DNA of 64,000 nt from Flaccisagitta enflata (GCA_965153355.1 OZ231127.1:91884001-91948000), one strand, 5' to 3'. Numbered from the stretch's first letter, positions 1 through 10,878 are shown. Numbers and translations are program-made. The notes: generated by a model not told the origin, from the letters alone.

Positions 1-741
1 CCTCATTCATTAAGGACTTTGATAAAGTAAAAAACACATGAAAAACAATGTTTCCCCGATTTTTAAAAGACTTGAGGTCTTATGCTGCAATGATTTTTGA
101 AATTTTTTCTGTGGATCATCATTCATGTGTGATACAAGTAAAAAAATCAAGAAAGGAGCATTGATGGACACTCCAACCCTTTTTTCACCAAGTTTATGAG
201 AGAAAGCGCTTTTCTTAAACTTTTACTTTCATATGCTGGCTTAGCACTAGTAAGGGGAAGTGGCTCAAAATTCATGTTTCACTGAAAATGGGACATATTG
301 AGGTACACGGAAGCCTGGTTACTGAGGCTTTTTTAATAATTTCTCTCAGAAATAAAAAAGAAAACAGTGTAAAGGGTCTTAAAATCATTTTAGAGGTTGA
401 CTGCATCCTTATTTATGTTTGACTTACGTCCGTCCGTTCAATTTTTTTTTTTACCCTATGCACAGCCAATCTCCCGGCTTTTTTTTTTCTACGCCTACTA
501 ATTCTCAACTTTTTACAAGAAAAAAAAACACGATTCTAAAATTAGGACTAAGACTGACCATTTTGCTGAATTATCGACAAATGAGAGTAAACGAAATCGG
601 GAAAAGAAACATCAAAACATTAAAAACTGGGGTTTCCCCGCCAAAACAACGCTATAAAAACAAAACATCAAAAATTGGTTTTCCCCCCCCCCCCCAAATC
701 AACGCGGATGGAAACTTAATAACTGAGACATTCTTTACAAG
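1..741. other. Non-coding region upstream of the dynein gene
   Basis: AT-rich sequence with long T and A runs and a C tract near 676-687. No convincing coding frame is visible. It presumably holds the promoter and 5' leader of the dynein gene starting at 742. A stop codon (TGA, 724-726) lies in frame 18 bases before the ATG at 742, so that ATG is the first available start unless an upstream exon splices in. Confidence 0.6.
653..660 (+). promoter_or_regulatory. Possible TATA box before dynein exon 1
   Basis: TATAAAAA lies 82 bases upstream of the ATG at 742, at a plausible distance for a short 5' leader. The surrounding sequence is AT-rich, so a chance match is quite possible. No initiator element was identified. 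Confidence 0.25.
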
Positions 742-2427
742 ATGGAATCGTCCAACGGAAAAACCGTAACCGCCGACACAAATGCTGCCGACGTAAATCC
801 GGAAAAAGTAGATTCTGCCGACGCAAATGCTGTCGGAGAAAATGCTACCGATACAAATTCAGTTGATGCAAATGCTGCCGACACAAATACTGCCAACTTC
901 AATGCTGCCAACGCAAATGTTGGCGATGCGAAAACTGCCGACGTCAATGCTGCCGATGCAAATGCCGCCAACGGCAATACCGCAAACTTTGCTGACGAGG
1001 AGGTTGTTATAGTGTCTGAGTCTCCACCTCCGGATTCCGTTTCTTCAACACCTCGTCGACGAGAAGCTTCATCGGAATTCCTCAAAGGCGTCGTCAACAA
1101 CGCCCAAACCATCCTCCACGAATCCGCATCCTCGACCCAGTTAGCCGTCGACGCGGCGGCATCCGCGGCTGATGACGTCGTCCTCGATGAATCCGTATCT
1201 TCAGCGCAAGAGCCCGTCGACGAAATCACGTCCTTGGGCGATGAAGGAAGCATCATCGAGGGTTCGGCAAACACTTTGTCGGCGGAAGAAGAGTCGGACA
1301 CGCCACGTCGACGAAAAGCCTCGGCGGAATTCTTGCAACAGATCGTCGATTCCGCGGAATCCATCGCCGACCGACGATCGCGCGAGGAGCAACTCGAGAA
1401 GGAAGTTGTTGAAGGATTGGCGGAGGATGTCGATGGTCAAACGACGACGACGACCGCGGAGGAAGTGTCAGACGCGGCAACATACGAAGCTACGGATGCT
1501 ACGGAAGTGGATGCTTCAGAAATGGATGCGTCACTGGCTGATGCTTCCATTCCGGATGTCTCCGTCGCAGACGATGGTCATGCAGTGACTTCCGAAGCGG
1601 ATGATAACAACAACAAACAGGAAGACGAGCTAGCAAAAGAAGACCAAGAGGATGATACCAAAAACAAACAGGAAGTCGAGCTAGCAAAAGAAGATCAAGA
1701 GGATGAAAACGGAAAAAGACCAAAAAGAGTCTCTTTCCGAGTCGACGCTGATGTGGCGGAAGAGAAGGAGGTGGCGATAGCGGATGTTGGAGCGGAAGCG
1801 GATGTGGAAGCGGATGTGGAAGCGGGTGTGGAAGCGGGTGTTGAAGCGGAAGCGGAAGAAGGCGTAGAAACGGAGGCGGGAGAAGTAGATCAGAAAAACG
1901 ACGACCACCAAGTTGCTGCGTCTACATCACCCGCCAACGACGGCGTTGCCGCTGCACCCTCCGTGGACGGCGATGTTGCCGCTGCATCCCCCGTGGACGA
2001 CAATGTTGCCGGTGCATCCCCCGTGGACGATGATGTTGCCGGTGCATCCCCCGTGGACGACGGCGCAACCGCTGCATCCCCCGTGGACGACGATGTGGCG
2101 GCGGAAGTTGACGTCGACGTCGAACTCGGAATTGTGAAAGAAAATGACGGCAACATGAAATCTCTATCGCCCTCATCGCCCATGGTCGCCGTCGCTACGG
2201 CGAATGCCGACGGCGACGCCGCTTCGCCGCAAATCGATGATGAAGCAGCATCGACTCCTTCGCCGCTGGCTATACTGCAGCAACAGCAGCAGCAACAGCA
2301 ACCACCGAGAGGGTCTCGAGGCGTGCTGAGGGGCAGACAGTCGTCGGCTTTGACAACCTCGTCCGAAACCAGCAAGAAGAAAGTCTTTTCTTCGGACATG
2401 CTTAAAGAGATGCAGAAAGTGCAAAAA
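742..2427 (+). CDS. DNAH5/DNAH8: Axonemal dynein heavy chain, exon 1 (acidic N-terminal extension)
   Basis: Encodes residues 1-562, starting at the ATG preceded by an in-frame stop and ending in phase 0 at AAA|GTGAGT; the frame would close two codons into the intron. The segment is low complexity: an Asn-Ala-Ala-Asp-rich repeat (about residues 5-90), two copies of a TPRRR(E/K)AS(S/A)EFL motif (about residues 103 and 193), glutamate-rich coiled-like stretches, a run of Val-Asp-Asp/Gly-Ala-Ser-Pro repeats, and a polyglutamine patch near residues 513-521. A KRVSF motif (codons 1723-1737) matches the RVxF type of PP1-docking site. The last residues (MLKEMQKVQK) lead directly into the conserved dynein tail of exon 2. 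Family members have variable N-termini, so the extension itself is not diagnostic; assignment rests on the downstream exons. It is probably disordered and cytosolic/axonemal. Confidence 0.8.
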
Positions 2428-2521
2428 GTGAGTTAACAATCGAATCATCTCAACATTCGTACAGAGAAACAGAACTATACAAACTGAGGAGGTCGCTGTT
2501 GACAGACACGCTGGGACAGTC

Positions 2522-2609
<88 letters not shown>
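2522..2609. repeat. (GA)n microsatellite in intron 1
   Basis: Nearly pure GA dinucleotide tract in intron 1 (2428-2931). Any open frame through it is an artefact of the repeat. Confidence 0.95.
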
Positions 2610-2614
<5 letters not shown>

Positions 2615-2695
2615 CCCAGAGAAAAGAGAGAGACAAAGAGGAAGAGGCAAACAGACAAATGGATTAATAGGGATAATGTGCATGCACAATTAGGC

Positions 2696-2698
<3 letters not shown>

Positions 2699-2785
<87 letters not shown>

Positions 2786-2790
2786 CACAC

Positions 2791-2887
<97 letters not shown>
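2699..2887. repeat. Compound (GA)n-(CA)n microsatellite in intron 1
   Basis: About 80 bases of GA switch at 2781-2783 to about 105 bases of CA with one CG interruption. The tract ends about 44 bases before the exon 2 acceptor. On the transcript this is a long purine/AC tract immediately upstream of the 3' splice site. Confidence 0.95.
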
Positions 2888-2888
<1 letters not shown>

Positions 2889-2931
2889 CAGTACACATGT
2901 TGACCTACTTGGCTTTGACTTACATTCGCAG

Positions 2932-3370
2932 GCTGCCCGCGAAGAGCGTCTCAACAAAATCGATCGACGACATCAATTTCTCATCCAACAACTCAAACTC
3001 AAACTGAGTCTGGAAGAGGCCGTCATCCAAAACTTTCTCGTCGAAGACGAAAACTTCGAGCTGCTCGACGAATTCTTCAAAGCCGACGGCGACTGCACCA
3101 AGCTGCTCTTCTTCTATCAAGAGCATCAATACGGTGGAGGAGGAAGCGCTCGAGATGGGGCCGCGTCGAGAGCCGGTGGACGAGGCGCTGGAGGAGGAGG
3201 AGGCGGAGTTCCACTTCCGGATCTGCCGGAGAGCTACATCTCGGCGCCAACGTCCTTTTCCAAACGTGAAGGAGGGAAGAAGTTGTTTTTGACTGATGGG
3301 ATTGAAGAACCGTTGGTCGGGTCACTCGTCTTCTTCTACAGACTAGGATACAGAGGAATTATCAATGAAT
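2932..3370 (+). CDS. DNAH5/DNAH8: Axonemal dynein heavy chain, exon 2 (start of conserved tail)
   Basis: Acceptor ACATTCGCAG|GCTGCC enters in phase 0 and donor AAT|GTGAGT leaves in phase 1. It encodes about residues 563-708. The opening AAREERLNKIDRRHQFL and the later LLFFYQEHQ correspond to the extreme N-terminal block of DNAH5/DNAH8-type heavy chains. A Gly-rich insert (about residues 630-648) looks lineage-specific. The segment SYISAPTSF followed by KKLFLTDGIEEPLVGSLVFF resembles the family's N-terminal beta-rich part. This region belongs to the tail, through which heavy chains dimerise and bind intermediate chains. Confidence 0.85.
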
Positions 3371-3733
3371 GTGAGTGTAGGGTGAGGGTGGAAGGGGGGA
3401 GGGGGGGGAAGCTGTGGGAGGCCTAGTGCAGTGCCGAAAATAAATGGGACTGATATGTCTTGCGTATGCCAATGCAACAACTATGAAAAAAAGTCGAGAA
3501 ACGTTTAGTGAATATGAATACCGTAGAAGCTACAAACTGTAAGATTACAGTGTAAGAATATAAACAGAAGTGAACTGGAATTTCCCCTAACTCATAAACT
3601 TTGCGGCAAACTCCATTTTGAACTCCTGATATTGCAACAAACCACTTTTTGACCCGCTGAACATGCAGCAAACTTCATCATTACCCCTATAACTTGCGGC
3701 AAACCTCATTTTAACCCCCTTAAAACTTCGCAG
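3371..3733 (+). other. Dynein intron 2
   Basis: GTGAGT donor to CTTCGCAG acceptor, 363 bases. It contains a G-rich patch just after the donor and a loosely repeated phrase of about 35 bases (aacttgcggcaaac/aactttgcggcaaac, 3596-3711) in three degenerate copies. Nothing coding is apparent. Confidence 0.6.
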
Positions 3734-3987
3734 CCAACGTTCACGAGAAGGTCTACAGCGGGATCTTGGAGACGCAGGAGAAGAGTTTGCTGCAAAGCAT
3801 CGAGTTCTTCCTCAGCCATCTCCACATCCCGGCCGTGTCCAAGCGCAAAGACTGGGGACATCTGGGATCCACAATCGTCTCGTCAACGGAAGATGGAGTC
3901 GTCGAGACCACGCATCCCGCCGAAGCGCAAGACTATCTCGACGGACTCAATGGCTTCGTCAACCGACTCAAAGATGCGCGACTGCAG
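3734..3987 (+). CDS. DNAH5/DNAH8: Axonemal dynein heavy chain, exon 3
   Basis: Enters in phase 1 and ends in phase 0 at CTGCAG|GTGAGG. Encodes about residues 709-793: VHEKVYSGILETQEKSLLQS, LSHLHIPAV, KDWGHL, and LDGLNGFVNRLKDARLQ. These match the family block with a HIPAL/HIPAV-like motif and the helical FV..L..A segment that opens the DHC_N1 tail domain. The donor side of this exon was copied in tandem downstream (see the pseudogene entry at 4064-4440). The next exon continues the same family alignment without an obvious gap, so no exon seems missing between 3987 and 9426. Confidence 0.88.
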
Positions 3988-4063
3988 GTGAGGGCATTTG
4001 AAGATGATAAAGACAAGTGAGGACATGGGGGTAAGGACATGATGGTAAGGACAAGTCAAAAGG

Positions 4064-4440
4064 ACCCACCCCGTGGAAGCGCAAGACTATTTTGACGGAC
4101 TCAATTGCTTCGTCAATCGCCTAAAAGATGCACGATTACAGGTGAGGACATTTCAAGATGATAAAGACAAGTGAGAACATGGCGGTAAGGACATGATGGT
4201 AAGGACAAGTCCAAAGGACCCATCCCGTGGAAGCCCAAGACTATCCCGACGGACTCTACGGCTTCGTCTTTCGACTCAAAGCTTCACAATTGCAGGCAAG
4301 GACATTTGGAGGTGAAAAAGACTAGTGATGACATGGCGGTGAGGACTTGACGGTAAGGACAGGATGGTTAGGCCAAGTAAAAAGGTCACATCCTGCGGAT
4401 ACCCAAAGACTTTATCTCGATGAACTCATCATTCACGTGA
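4064..4440 (+). pseudogene. Decayed tandem copies of the 3' end of dynein exon 3
   Basis: The last part of exon 3 and the start of its intron recur three times. The shared phrase beginning GAAGCGCAAGAC is at 3922, 4076, 4230 and about 4398 (spacing 154, 154, 168). Copy 2 (4064-4141) is still open and keeps CAG|GTGAGG. Copy 3 (4219-4295) is open but its donor has become GC. Copy 4 is badly decayed. None has a clear upstream polypyrimidine tract and AG acceptor, so they are probably not exons. The intron start (GTGAGG, then aagatgataaagacaagtga) was duplicated together with the exon end. Confidence 0.8.
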
Positions 4441-4501
4441 CTATGAGAAAGAGTTCAGAAGGGCAAAGACAAAGAAAAGCAAGTTCGGCATAATCAAATT
4501 T

Positions 4502-4579
4502 TCTCTTCTTCTTCTTCTTCTTTGTCTTCTTCTTCTTCTTCTTCTTCTTCTTCTTCTTCTTCTTCTTCTTCTTCTTCTT
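4502..4579. repeat. (TTC)n microsatellite
   Basis: Pyrimidine trinucleotide tract in dynein intron 3, nearly uninterrupted. Confidence 0.9.
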
Positions 4580-5678
4580 GACTGTATGTGCTTCTCTCGG
4601 CCCAAAAATTAAGTTCCTAACGCATTCGTGCTTTGAATCAATTCGATTTCAATCACACCTATTCTTCTACCGGCTACCAGCTACTAGCTACCGGGTCTTT
4701 CTTGTCTAGTCTGGGCGGAAAATTTGACAATTCGCCGGCTCATGCTTTTAGCCTGAACTAAACGAATGCTGATTCCCGAGTGTCAACATTCAAGCGGCCC
4801 ACATGGCAACCAACGCTTATCTCGTAGCCTCGCACCCCACTAGTTTGAGGGCGGCTCTCCGGCCGCCTTGTAAAATTACGATTTTCTCGATGACTGCTGG
4901 TTTGTCGACTTTATCATATAAGATGTCAAACTTCTTGGCGTGAGACTTGCCCAAGTTATATGCCACCCCGACCCACTTTTTTAAATCCTTAACCTTGGGG
5001 ACAAAAAAAATGGCGGATTTTTGAAACCTCTTTTGAACCATAACGCGATATAACGTAAGAAAAATGGATAAAATTTGGTGATGCCTGTAAAACCCTTTGA
5101 AAGATATTTCATTTGAGTCGTGTCTGGTATCTGTAGCTTTAATCGTTTAGAAATGGCATAGGTTTGAAGAAAAATATCACCGATTGGAAAAAGAGCAAAT
5201 ATTGTCTATTTTTTTCGATTGGCAATTTTTGTCTCAAAGTTTTTTCTTGATAATGCAATTCAGAATTTTCACAACTACTTGATATCCATGTGCAAATTAT
5301 AGAACTTCGAATATTCTTCAAAATGGCGTCAAGAACGAATTTTTTACTCAATGCGTTTAGTTTTTATGTTTCAACAAACAAAAACATGCAAATCCTCTAG
5401 TGAATTCTCGAATTCTAGACAACCTGTCTTCATCCCAATGCCATTTTCAAACGGAAAAAGCTAGGACAACCAGCAACGTCTCTTTTGAAAGATCTTTTGC
5501 GGAGCCTCAAAATGGTCACCAATTTTGTATAGTTTTTCTCAATTTAAGTTAGATAGAATTAGTTTTCCAAAATCTGCCATTTTTTATGTCCCCAAGGTTA
5601 TTCATACTTTGGTTAACATGTAAAGGATGTACGATAAGTCTCACGAAAGAGCAACAGCCTAAGATGGTTTTTGCCGGA
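4580..5678. other. Intron 3 sequence without recognisable content
   Basis: AT-rich. Short open frames here look random. A phrase about a caccaattttgtatag-type segment loosely resembles sequence near 55.1-55.3 kb, suggesting an old dispersed repeat. Nothing else is supported. Confidence 0.5.
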
Positions 5679-5815
5679 TACCCTGTCTTCAAAAGCAACT
5701 GTAACCAGCAAAAGATGTATTATGCCATAACTATTCCCATCATAAAATTCGGATTTTTTCTGTCTTAAAGCATATCAATTGTCATTTCTTCATGCAAAAT
5801 TTCAGCATTTTTGTC

Positions 5816-7409
5816 CCCGACGAACAGTTTTCGTCGGTGACTATGTGATAGCAGTGATGCGTTGTCTGTTGTTGATGATGTTCGTTCGTTTAAAACCTTC
5901 TCGTATGTTTTGAACCAGACCTCAGAAGTACATGAAACTTTACCAGTGTTATTTTTATGTCAATGGGAGCTTGTGTACCAATTTTCAGAAAAATTCATTA
6001 ACTTTTACTACCCTTTGCCCATTACTTTTGTAGTAATATTTAGCTGGGACTTAGGTGGTTTACATAGGTAGAGGGTAGTAAAGGTTTATGAATTTTTTTT
6101 TAATTTGGTATACAAGCAGAGGGTAGTAAATAAACAACCCCTGCAAAATTCGAATTAAATCTGAGGTCTGGTTCCTGAGATATTAGCTTATTTATGTAGT
6201 AGTATGTTGTTAGGACTTAGGCAATTTACATAGGCAAAGGGTAGTAAAGGTGTGTGAATTTTTTTCTAATTTGGTACACAAGTAGAGGGTAGTAAATAAC
6301 TAACCCCTGCAAAATTTGAATTAAATCTGAATTCTGGTTTATGAGATATTAGCTTATTTATGTGGTAATATGTTACTATGACTTAGGCAGTTTACATAGG
6401 CAAAGGGAAGCAAAGTTATGTGAATTTTTTTTAAATTTGGTAAACAAGTAAAGGATATTAATTGAACTGCCCCTACAAAATTTGAATGAAATCTGAAGTC
6501 TGGTTTATAAGACATTAGCATTATTAATGTAATAATATGTTACTAGGACTTAGATTTATATAGAGGATTGGAGTTCTTTTACTTGCTCATTTATTACATT
6601 CTGATTTTTCTTTAGGTTTGCCATCATGAATTTCAAGATTCATCTTCAACTACTGTCATCATCTTCAACTACTGTCATCATCTTCAACTACTGTCATCAT
6701 CTTCAACTACTGTCATCATCTTCAACTACTGTCATCATCTTCAACTACTGTCATCATCTTCAACTACTGTCATCATCTTCAACTACTGTCATCATCTTCA
6801 ACTACTGTCATCATCTCCAACTACTGTCATCATCTCCAACTACTGTCATCATCTTCAACTACTGTCATCATCTTCAACTACTGTCATCATCTTCAACTAC
6901 TGTCATCATCTTCAACTACTGTCATCATCTTCAACTACTGTCATCATCTTCAACTACTGTCATCATCTTCAACTACTGTCATCATCTTCAACTACTGTCA
7001 TCATCTTCAACTACTGTCATCATCTTCAACTACTGTCATCATCTTCAACTACTGTCATCATCTTCAACTACTGTCATCATCTTCAACTATTAAATTTTTT
7101 GAAAAGTTTTTTTTTTTGAATTTTTTTTGCAAAATTTTTTTGAATTTTTTTTTTTTTTTAATTTTTTTTTTAAATTTTTTTTTTTTAATTTTTTTAACAT
7201 TTTTTCCTTAGAATTTGGTTGTCATTATCATTCATTGTTGTCATTATCATCATCCACTATTGTTATCATTGTCAAGTTTTGTCATCATTAAAACAATTTT
7301 TTTTCTTCTTGAAATTGCTGTCTTGTAGTGTATCTTTTCGAGTTGCGTTTACGCAACGAGAAAGCTTCAAAAATTACAGTCCCCAGTCGGGGACTGTAAT
7401 TTTGAAGCT
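5816..7409 (+). mobile_element. Nested element with 19-bp minisatellite and an 8-bp target duplication
   Basis: Inserted in the left arm of the 5679-8703 element. TTTTTGTC occurs directly before (5808-5815) and after (7410-7417), and the uninterrupted right arm of the host carries the same site once. The 5' end forms a 7-bp hairpin (CCGACGA/TCGTCGG, 5817-5837). Next come three roughly 166-bp direct repeats (about 6050-6550; phrase gggtagtaaa). A 19-bp array (6643-7090), T-rich spacers and two terminal hairpins follow (7342-7357 and 7362-7410). No terminal inverted repeat or coding capacity is visible. A second, larger copy lies inverted at 28,893-31,177. Confidence 0.6.
6643..7090 (+). repeat. 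19-bp minisatellite array (CTTCAACTACTGTCATCAT)
   Basis: About 23-24 near-identical units. Because 19 is not a multiple of three and the unit has no stop in any frame, translation gives a false open frame with a 19-residue period. Same unit family as the minus-strand arrays at 29.7-30.4 kb and 31.2-32.3 kb. Confidence 0.95.
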
Positions 7410-7410
7410 T
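7342..7410. repeat. Two adjacent hairpins at the 3' end of the nested element
   Basis: GTTGCGT-TT-ACGCAAC (7342-7357) is followed by a stem of about 22 bp (7362-7410). Its arms read AAGCTTCAAAAATTACAG and its complement, around a short loop at CCCCAGTCGGGG. A T run follows. A degraded version exists at 28.89-28.95 kb. Confidence 0.85.
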
Positions 7411-7417
7411 TTTTGTC

Positions 7418-9000
7418 AAGTGGTTTAGCTTCTACATAATTTTGAAAAGTACCTAAATTTACTCAAAATATTGCAATTTTTATATGGAATAAATAGAGTT
7501 AATTTGTTAAACCTGGTCCAAAAAGCCAAAAAATTGATTTTGAGTGTCTGTATTGATCCCATACTAAATCATCTTTATTACCAATATGGCTTTCTTTCAT
7601 ATCATGCATAATAGCTTATACCTAAATGACAAAAAGCAATAAAATTTATATTCTACAAGCAGATCATGTTGTGGGACTGTCTCAGGCTTCTATTGAAATT
7701 AATCCTGGCGTTAAAATTCTACTTTTAGGTGGCCGCGCTTTACCTTCTAAAATCCCTACCCCTATAGGAAATCCAAAATTTCAAAGTTCTCAAATTCCAA
7801 TTCTGACTGCATATTTGGAATCTGCAGAAAAAACTGTCAGTTGAAAGTGTTTTCCTTTTTTTGATATTCCAATTAGAAGGTGGTCAAAAGTGCAGTCAAA
7901 TATCGCCAAACATACCTTTCCTTTTAATTTCTTTGTAAAATCATTGAACTTACCTTCTTTAAAAATCTTCAGCGTAGATTTTGATAATGATCCCGAATGA
8001 ATTTTGGAAAAAGAAAAACACTTTCAACAGACAGTTTTTCATGCAGATTTCAAATCTGCAGTCAAAATTTTGATTTGAGCAATTTGAAATTTTTAGTTTC
8101 CTATTGACCCATGGGAAGTTCAAGGTAAGGCGCGGAAAGCAAGATGTAAACTTTTGAAGCTTAAAATGATGACAATAGAAGCCCAAGACAGCTCCACAAC
8201 ATGAACTGCTCGTAGAATTTCGATTTTTTTGGTTTTAGTCATTTCAGTACAGGCCAATGCATAATCATAAGATATTGCAATCAAAAAAGATAACTTTTCT
8301 AATATGAAATGTTGTTAAAATATGAAAAATCAGGGAAAAACTTAATAAAAACATAACAAATACATCAAAATGTGGGTTTTTTTGAAACATGATATTGTCT
8401 CCTTCAAAGAATCTTCAATTTGAGACCAATCCCAGAGTTTTAGCTCAAAGCGTTTAAAAGTTACATAGGTTTGAAGTCAAATGCCCCCATCTAAGTCTGA
8501 AATGGAAAGCTGTATCGGCATGAGTGATAAACTACTTTAAAATGGTGCAGAAGCTAAACCACTTGACAAAAAGTGCTGAAATTTTGCATGAAGAAATGGC
8601 AGTTAATATGCTTTAAGACAAAAAAAAATCTGAATTTTGTGATAGGAATAGTTATGGCATAATACATCTTTTGCTGGTTACAGTTGCTTTTGAAGACAGG
8701 GTAACCAATTTGTCGATCGCCAAATAATGAAATCGCGACAATATGTAAATTAGCACAATGTTACGAAGGGAGAGACGAGATAACATTTGTGGTTTTATTG
8801 AAACTGTCTTTACACACACCTTCGCACATTTGCATGAATAAGAGATCGTATCTGTCTGTCGCCCGTGTTTTGATCTATCTGTCCATCTGTCCGATCTGTC
8901 GGTCCGTCATGCCATCTTCAAATCAATAAAAAAAAAATACAAAAACTGGTTTCATCGGCGTTCTGACATCCTGCTCGGTCAAACATCTCTCCAAATTGAT
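7418..9000. other. Remainder of the host element and intron 3 without genes
   Basis: To 8703 this is the interior and right arm of the inverted-repeat element. From 8704 to 9000 it is unremarkable intron sequence with some cctgtctgtc-type degenerate repeats. No coding signal. Confidence 0.5.
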
Positions 9001-9240
9001 CCATTTATTCATTCATTCATTCATTCATTTGTTCATTCATTCATTCATTCATTCATTCATTCATTCATTCATTCATTCTTTGGTTCGTTCGTTCGTTTGT
9101 TCAAACAATAATATTTTTATTCATTTTTTAATTTTGTTTATTTATTCATTCAACCAATCGTTAGATTCATTCATTCATTCATTCATTCATTCATTCATTC
9201 ATTCATTCATTCATTCATTCATTCATCTATTCATTCATTC
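9001..9240. repeat. (ATTC)n microsatellites
   Basis: Two ATTC/CATT tetranucleotide tracts (about 9001-9080 and 9166-9240) separated by degenerate TTCG and T-rich sequence. The open frame rich in HSFI residues is an artefact. Confidence 0.9.
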
Positions 9241-9425
9241 TTACACGCTTCCTGTTGCCTGATCAGGTGACGCTTCCAGTCGCCTTATCGGGTGATATTT
9301 CCGGTTGCCTGATCAGGCTTGATTTCTTGAACTACTTCACGCAAATGAAGCATCGTGTAAAATCAGTAGCATAGATGATGATGAATGCAATGGTGAATCA
9401 TTTGAATACTCATTTGCCTTTCCAG

Positions 9426-9587
9426 ATGGAGGATCGTCTGACATTAGAGGCTCCACACGAGGATGACTTCCGGCCAATTCTGGACGGGATTCGATCTCCG
9501 ATGGATTATCATGTTGTCGTCAACAATCCAGATTTACTCGAGAAAGTCGAAGAACTGCTTAAAACATGGTGCCAACAAATAGAAAAG
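9426..9587 (+). CDS. DNAH5/DNAH8: Axonemal dynein heavy chain, exon 4
   Basis: Acceptor GCCTTTCCAG|ATGGAG to donor GAAAAG|GTAGGA; 162 bases, phase 0 at both ends; about residues 794-847. It encodes EDRLTLEAPHEDDF, DYHVVVNNPDLLEKVEELL and KTWCQQIEK. This corresponds to the family segment with NNPETLEKIE..M..W..Q.E that precedes the conserved E.NQL/SEQMR-EADD block. Its length in whole codons makes this exon skippable without a frameshift. Confidence 0.9.
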
Positions 9588-9596
9588 GTAGGAGGA

Positions 9597-9965
<369 letters not shown>

Positions 9966-10053
9966 CGTCACAACCTGGCAAAATGCGTTATGTTGATGAT
10001 ATTGCAGCTTAGAATATCAATAAAATTGATAATGATATTTATGATAAAATCAG

Positions 10054-10178
10054 GTATTGACGGAGAGCGAGCAGATGCGGCGAGAGAGCGACGATATTGG
10101 CCCGTTGGCAGAACTGCATTTCTGGCAACAAAGGAACATTCAATTCAACACCATCTTAGAGCAAATCAAATCTCACAG
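10054..10178 (+). CDS. DNAH5/DNAH8: Axonemal dynein heavy chain, exon 5
   Basis: Acceptor AAATCAG|GTATTG, donor CACAG|GTCAGT; phase 0 in, phase 2 out; about residues 848-889. It encodes VLTESEQMRRESDDIGPLAE followed by a W-Q-Q-R-N-I-Q-F-N helix. The block with (R/K)(R/K)E(S/A)DD.GP..EL..W..R...FN..L.QI is one of the most recognisable signatures of the DNAH5/DNAH8 tail. This exon gives the strongest subfamily evidence. Confidence 0.94.
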
Positions 10179-10708
10179 GTCAGTCTAAGAAAAGATTTGT
10201 TCATTCCTTTGTCCGTCCATCTATCCATCCACTTGTCTGTCTGTTCGTCCCTCCGTCCTTCCCTCCATCTATGGATGGATGGATGGATGAAGAGGCAGAT
10301 GCATCTGTTTGTCCGTCTGTCCTTCGGTTTTTCTGTCTTTCCATCTACCTATCTCTCTTTCTGTCTGTTTGACTGGCCGTTTATCCATCCGTCTGTCGGT
10401 CCCGCCCTTGATTTTTAATCTCAAGCACGCAACTCTATTACCCACTAAGTCTTTTTTTATCAGTATATTGTACCTACCTTCATTTACAGAGCAGGAAAGT
10501 ACAAAATTTCAAAGTTTTCTAAATATCCTTAAGAAATATCTTTTTTAGCATTGATTCCTTGTTTTTTTTTCCTCTGATTTTTTCCTCCTGCCAACAAAAT
10601 CAGCTTGCTGCCTACAAGCAATGCTTGCGTGCTTGGGCCCTTTGCCGTACCCTTGGCTAGAGGTGGGGGTCTTTAAATGAAGCCACTTTCCCCGTTTCCC
10701 CCCTTCAG
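10179..10708 (+). other. Dynein intron 5
   Basis: Starts GTCAGT and ends CCCCCCTTCAG. Its first half is degenerate TCCGTCCATC/TCTGTC repeats with a short ATGG tract (10,268-10,290). The rest is unremarkable. Confidence 0.6.
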
Positions 10709-10878
10709 GTGTCGTCACGTGGTGGGGATCTTGCAAAAGGTGAAATCTCGATCAGTTCGTCAGTGGCGTGAGTTGGACGTACGGATTACGGACGCCGCAA
10801 ATGAAGGAAAAGACAACGTCAAGTTCCTTTCAACGCTCAAAAAGTTCTTCGGGCCACTCTGCAAAGAAACGCCAGAGG
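10709..10878 (+). CDS. DNAH5/DNAH8: Axonemal dynein heavy chain, exon 6
   Basis: Enters in phase 2 after CCCTTCAG and leaves in phase 1 at GAGG|GTATGT; about residues 889-946. It encodes HVVGILQKVKSRSVRQ, then WRELDVRITDAANEGKDNV, then KFLSTLKKFFGPL. The W(R)E(L/M)D.RITDA.NE.KDNV.(Y/F)L.TLEK string is a hallmark of axonemal dynein heavy-chain tails (Pfam DHC_N1). Confidence 0.95.

Larger units (their letters stand above)
5679..8703. mobile_element. Inverted-repeat DNA element (host of a nested insertion)
   Basis: Arms of about 137 bases are inverted copies: 5679-5815 and 8568-8703, beginning TACCCTGTCTTCAAAAGC on each side. A TA lies at each edge, consistent with a Tc1/mariner-like TA target or with TA being part of the terminus. 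After the nested element at 5816-7409 is discounted, the arms continue inward (gtcaagtggtttagcttct at 7415 against its reverse complement near 8545-8565). The non-nested body is therefore about 1.4 kb and largely palindromic near its ends. No transposase frame is visible, so it is non-autonomous. Superfamily unproven. Confidence 0.65.

Noticed and set aside
735-1364. Minus-strand ORF of 209 codons
   Set aside because: Antisense shadow of the Asn-Ala-Asp repeats in dynein exon 1; the plus strand has the start, donor and continuity with conserved exons.
6643-7090. Regular array that could suggest a CRISPR
   Set aside because: Units are directly contiguous 19-mers with no spacers, in a eukaryotic intron.
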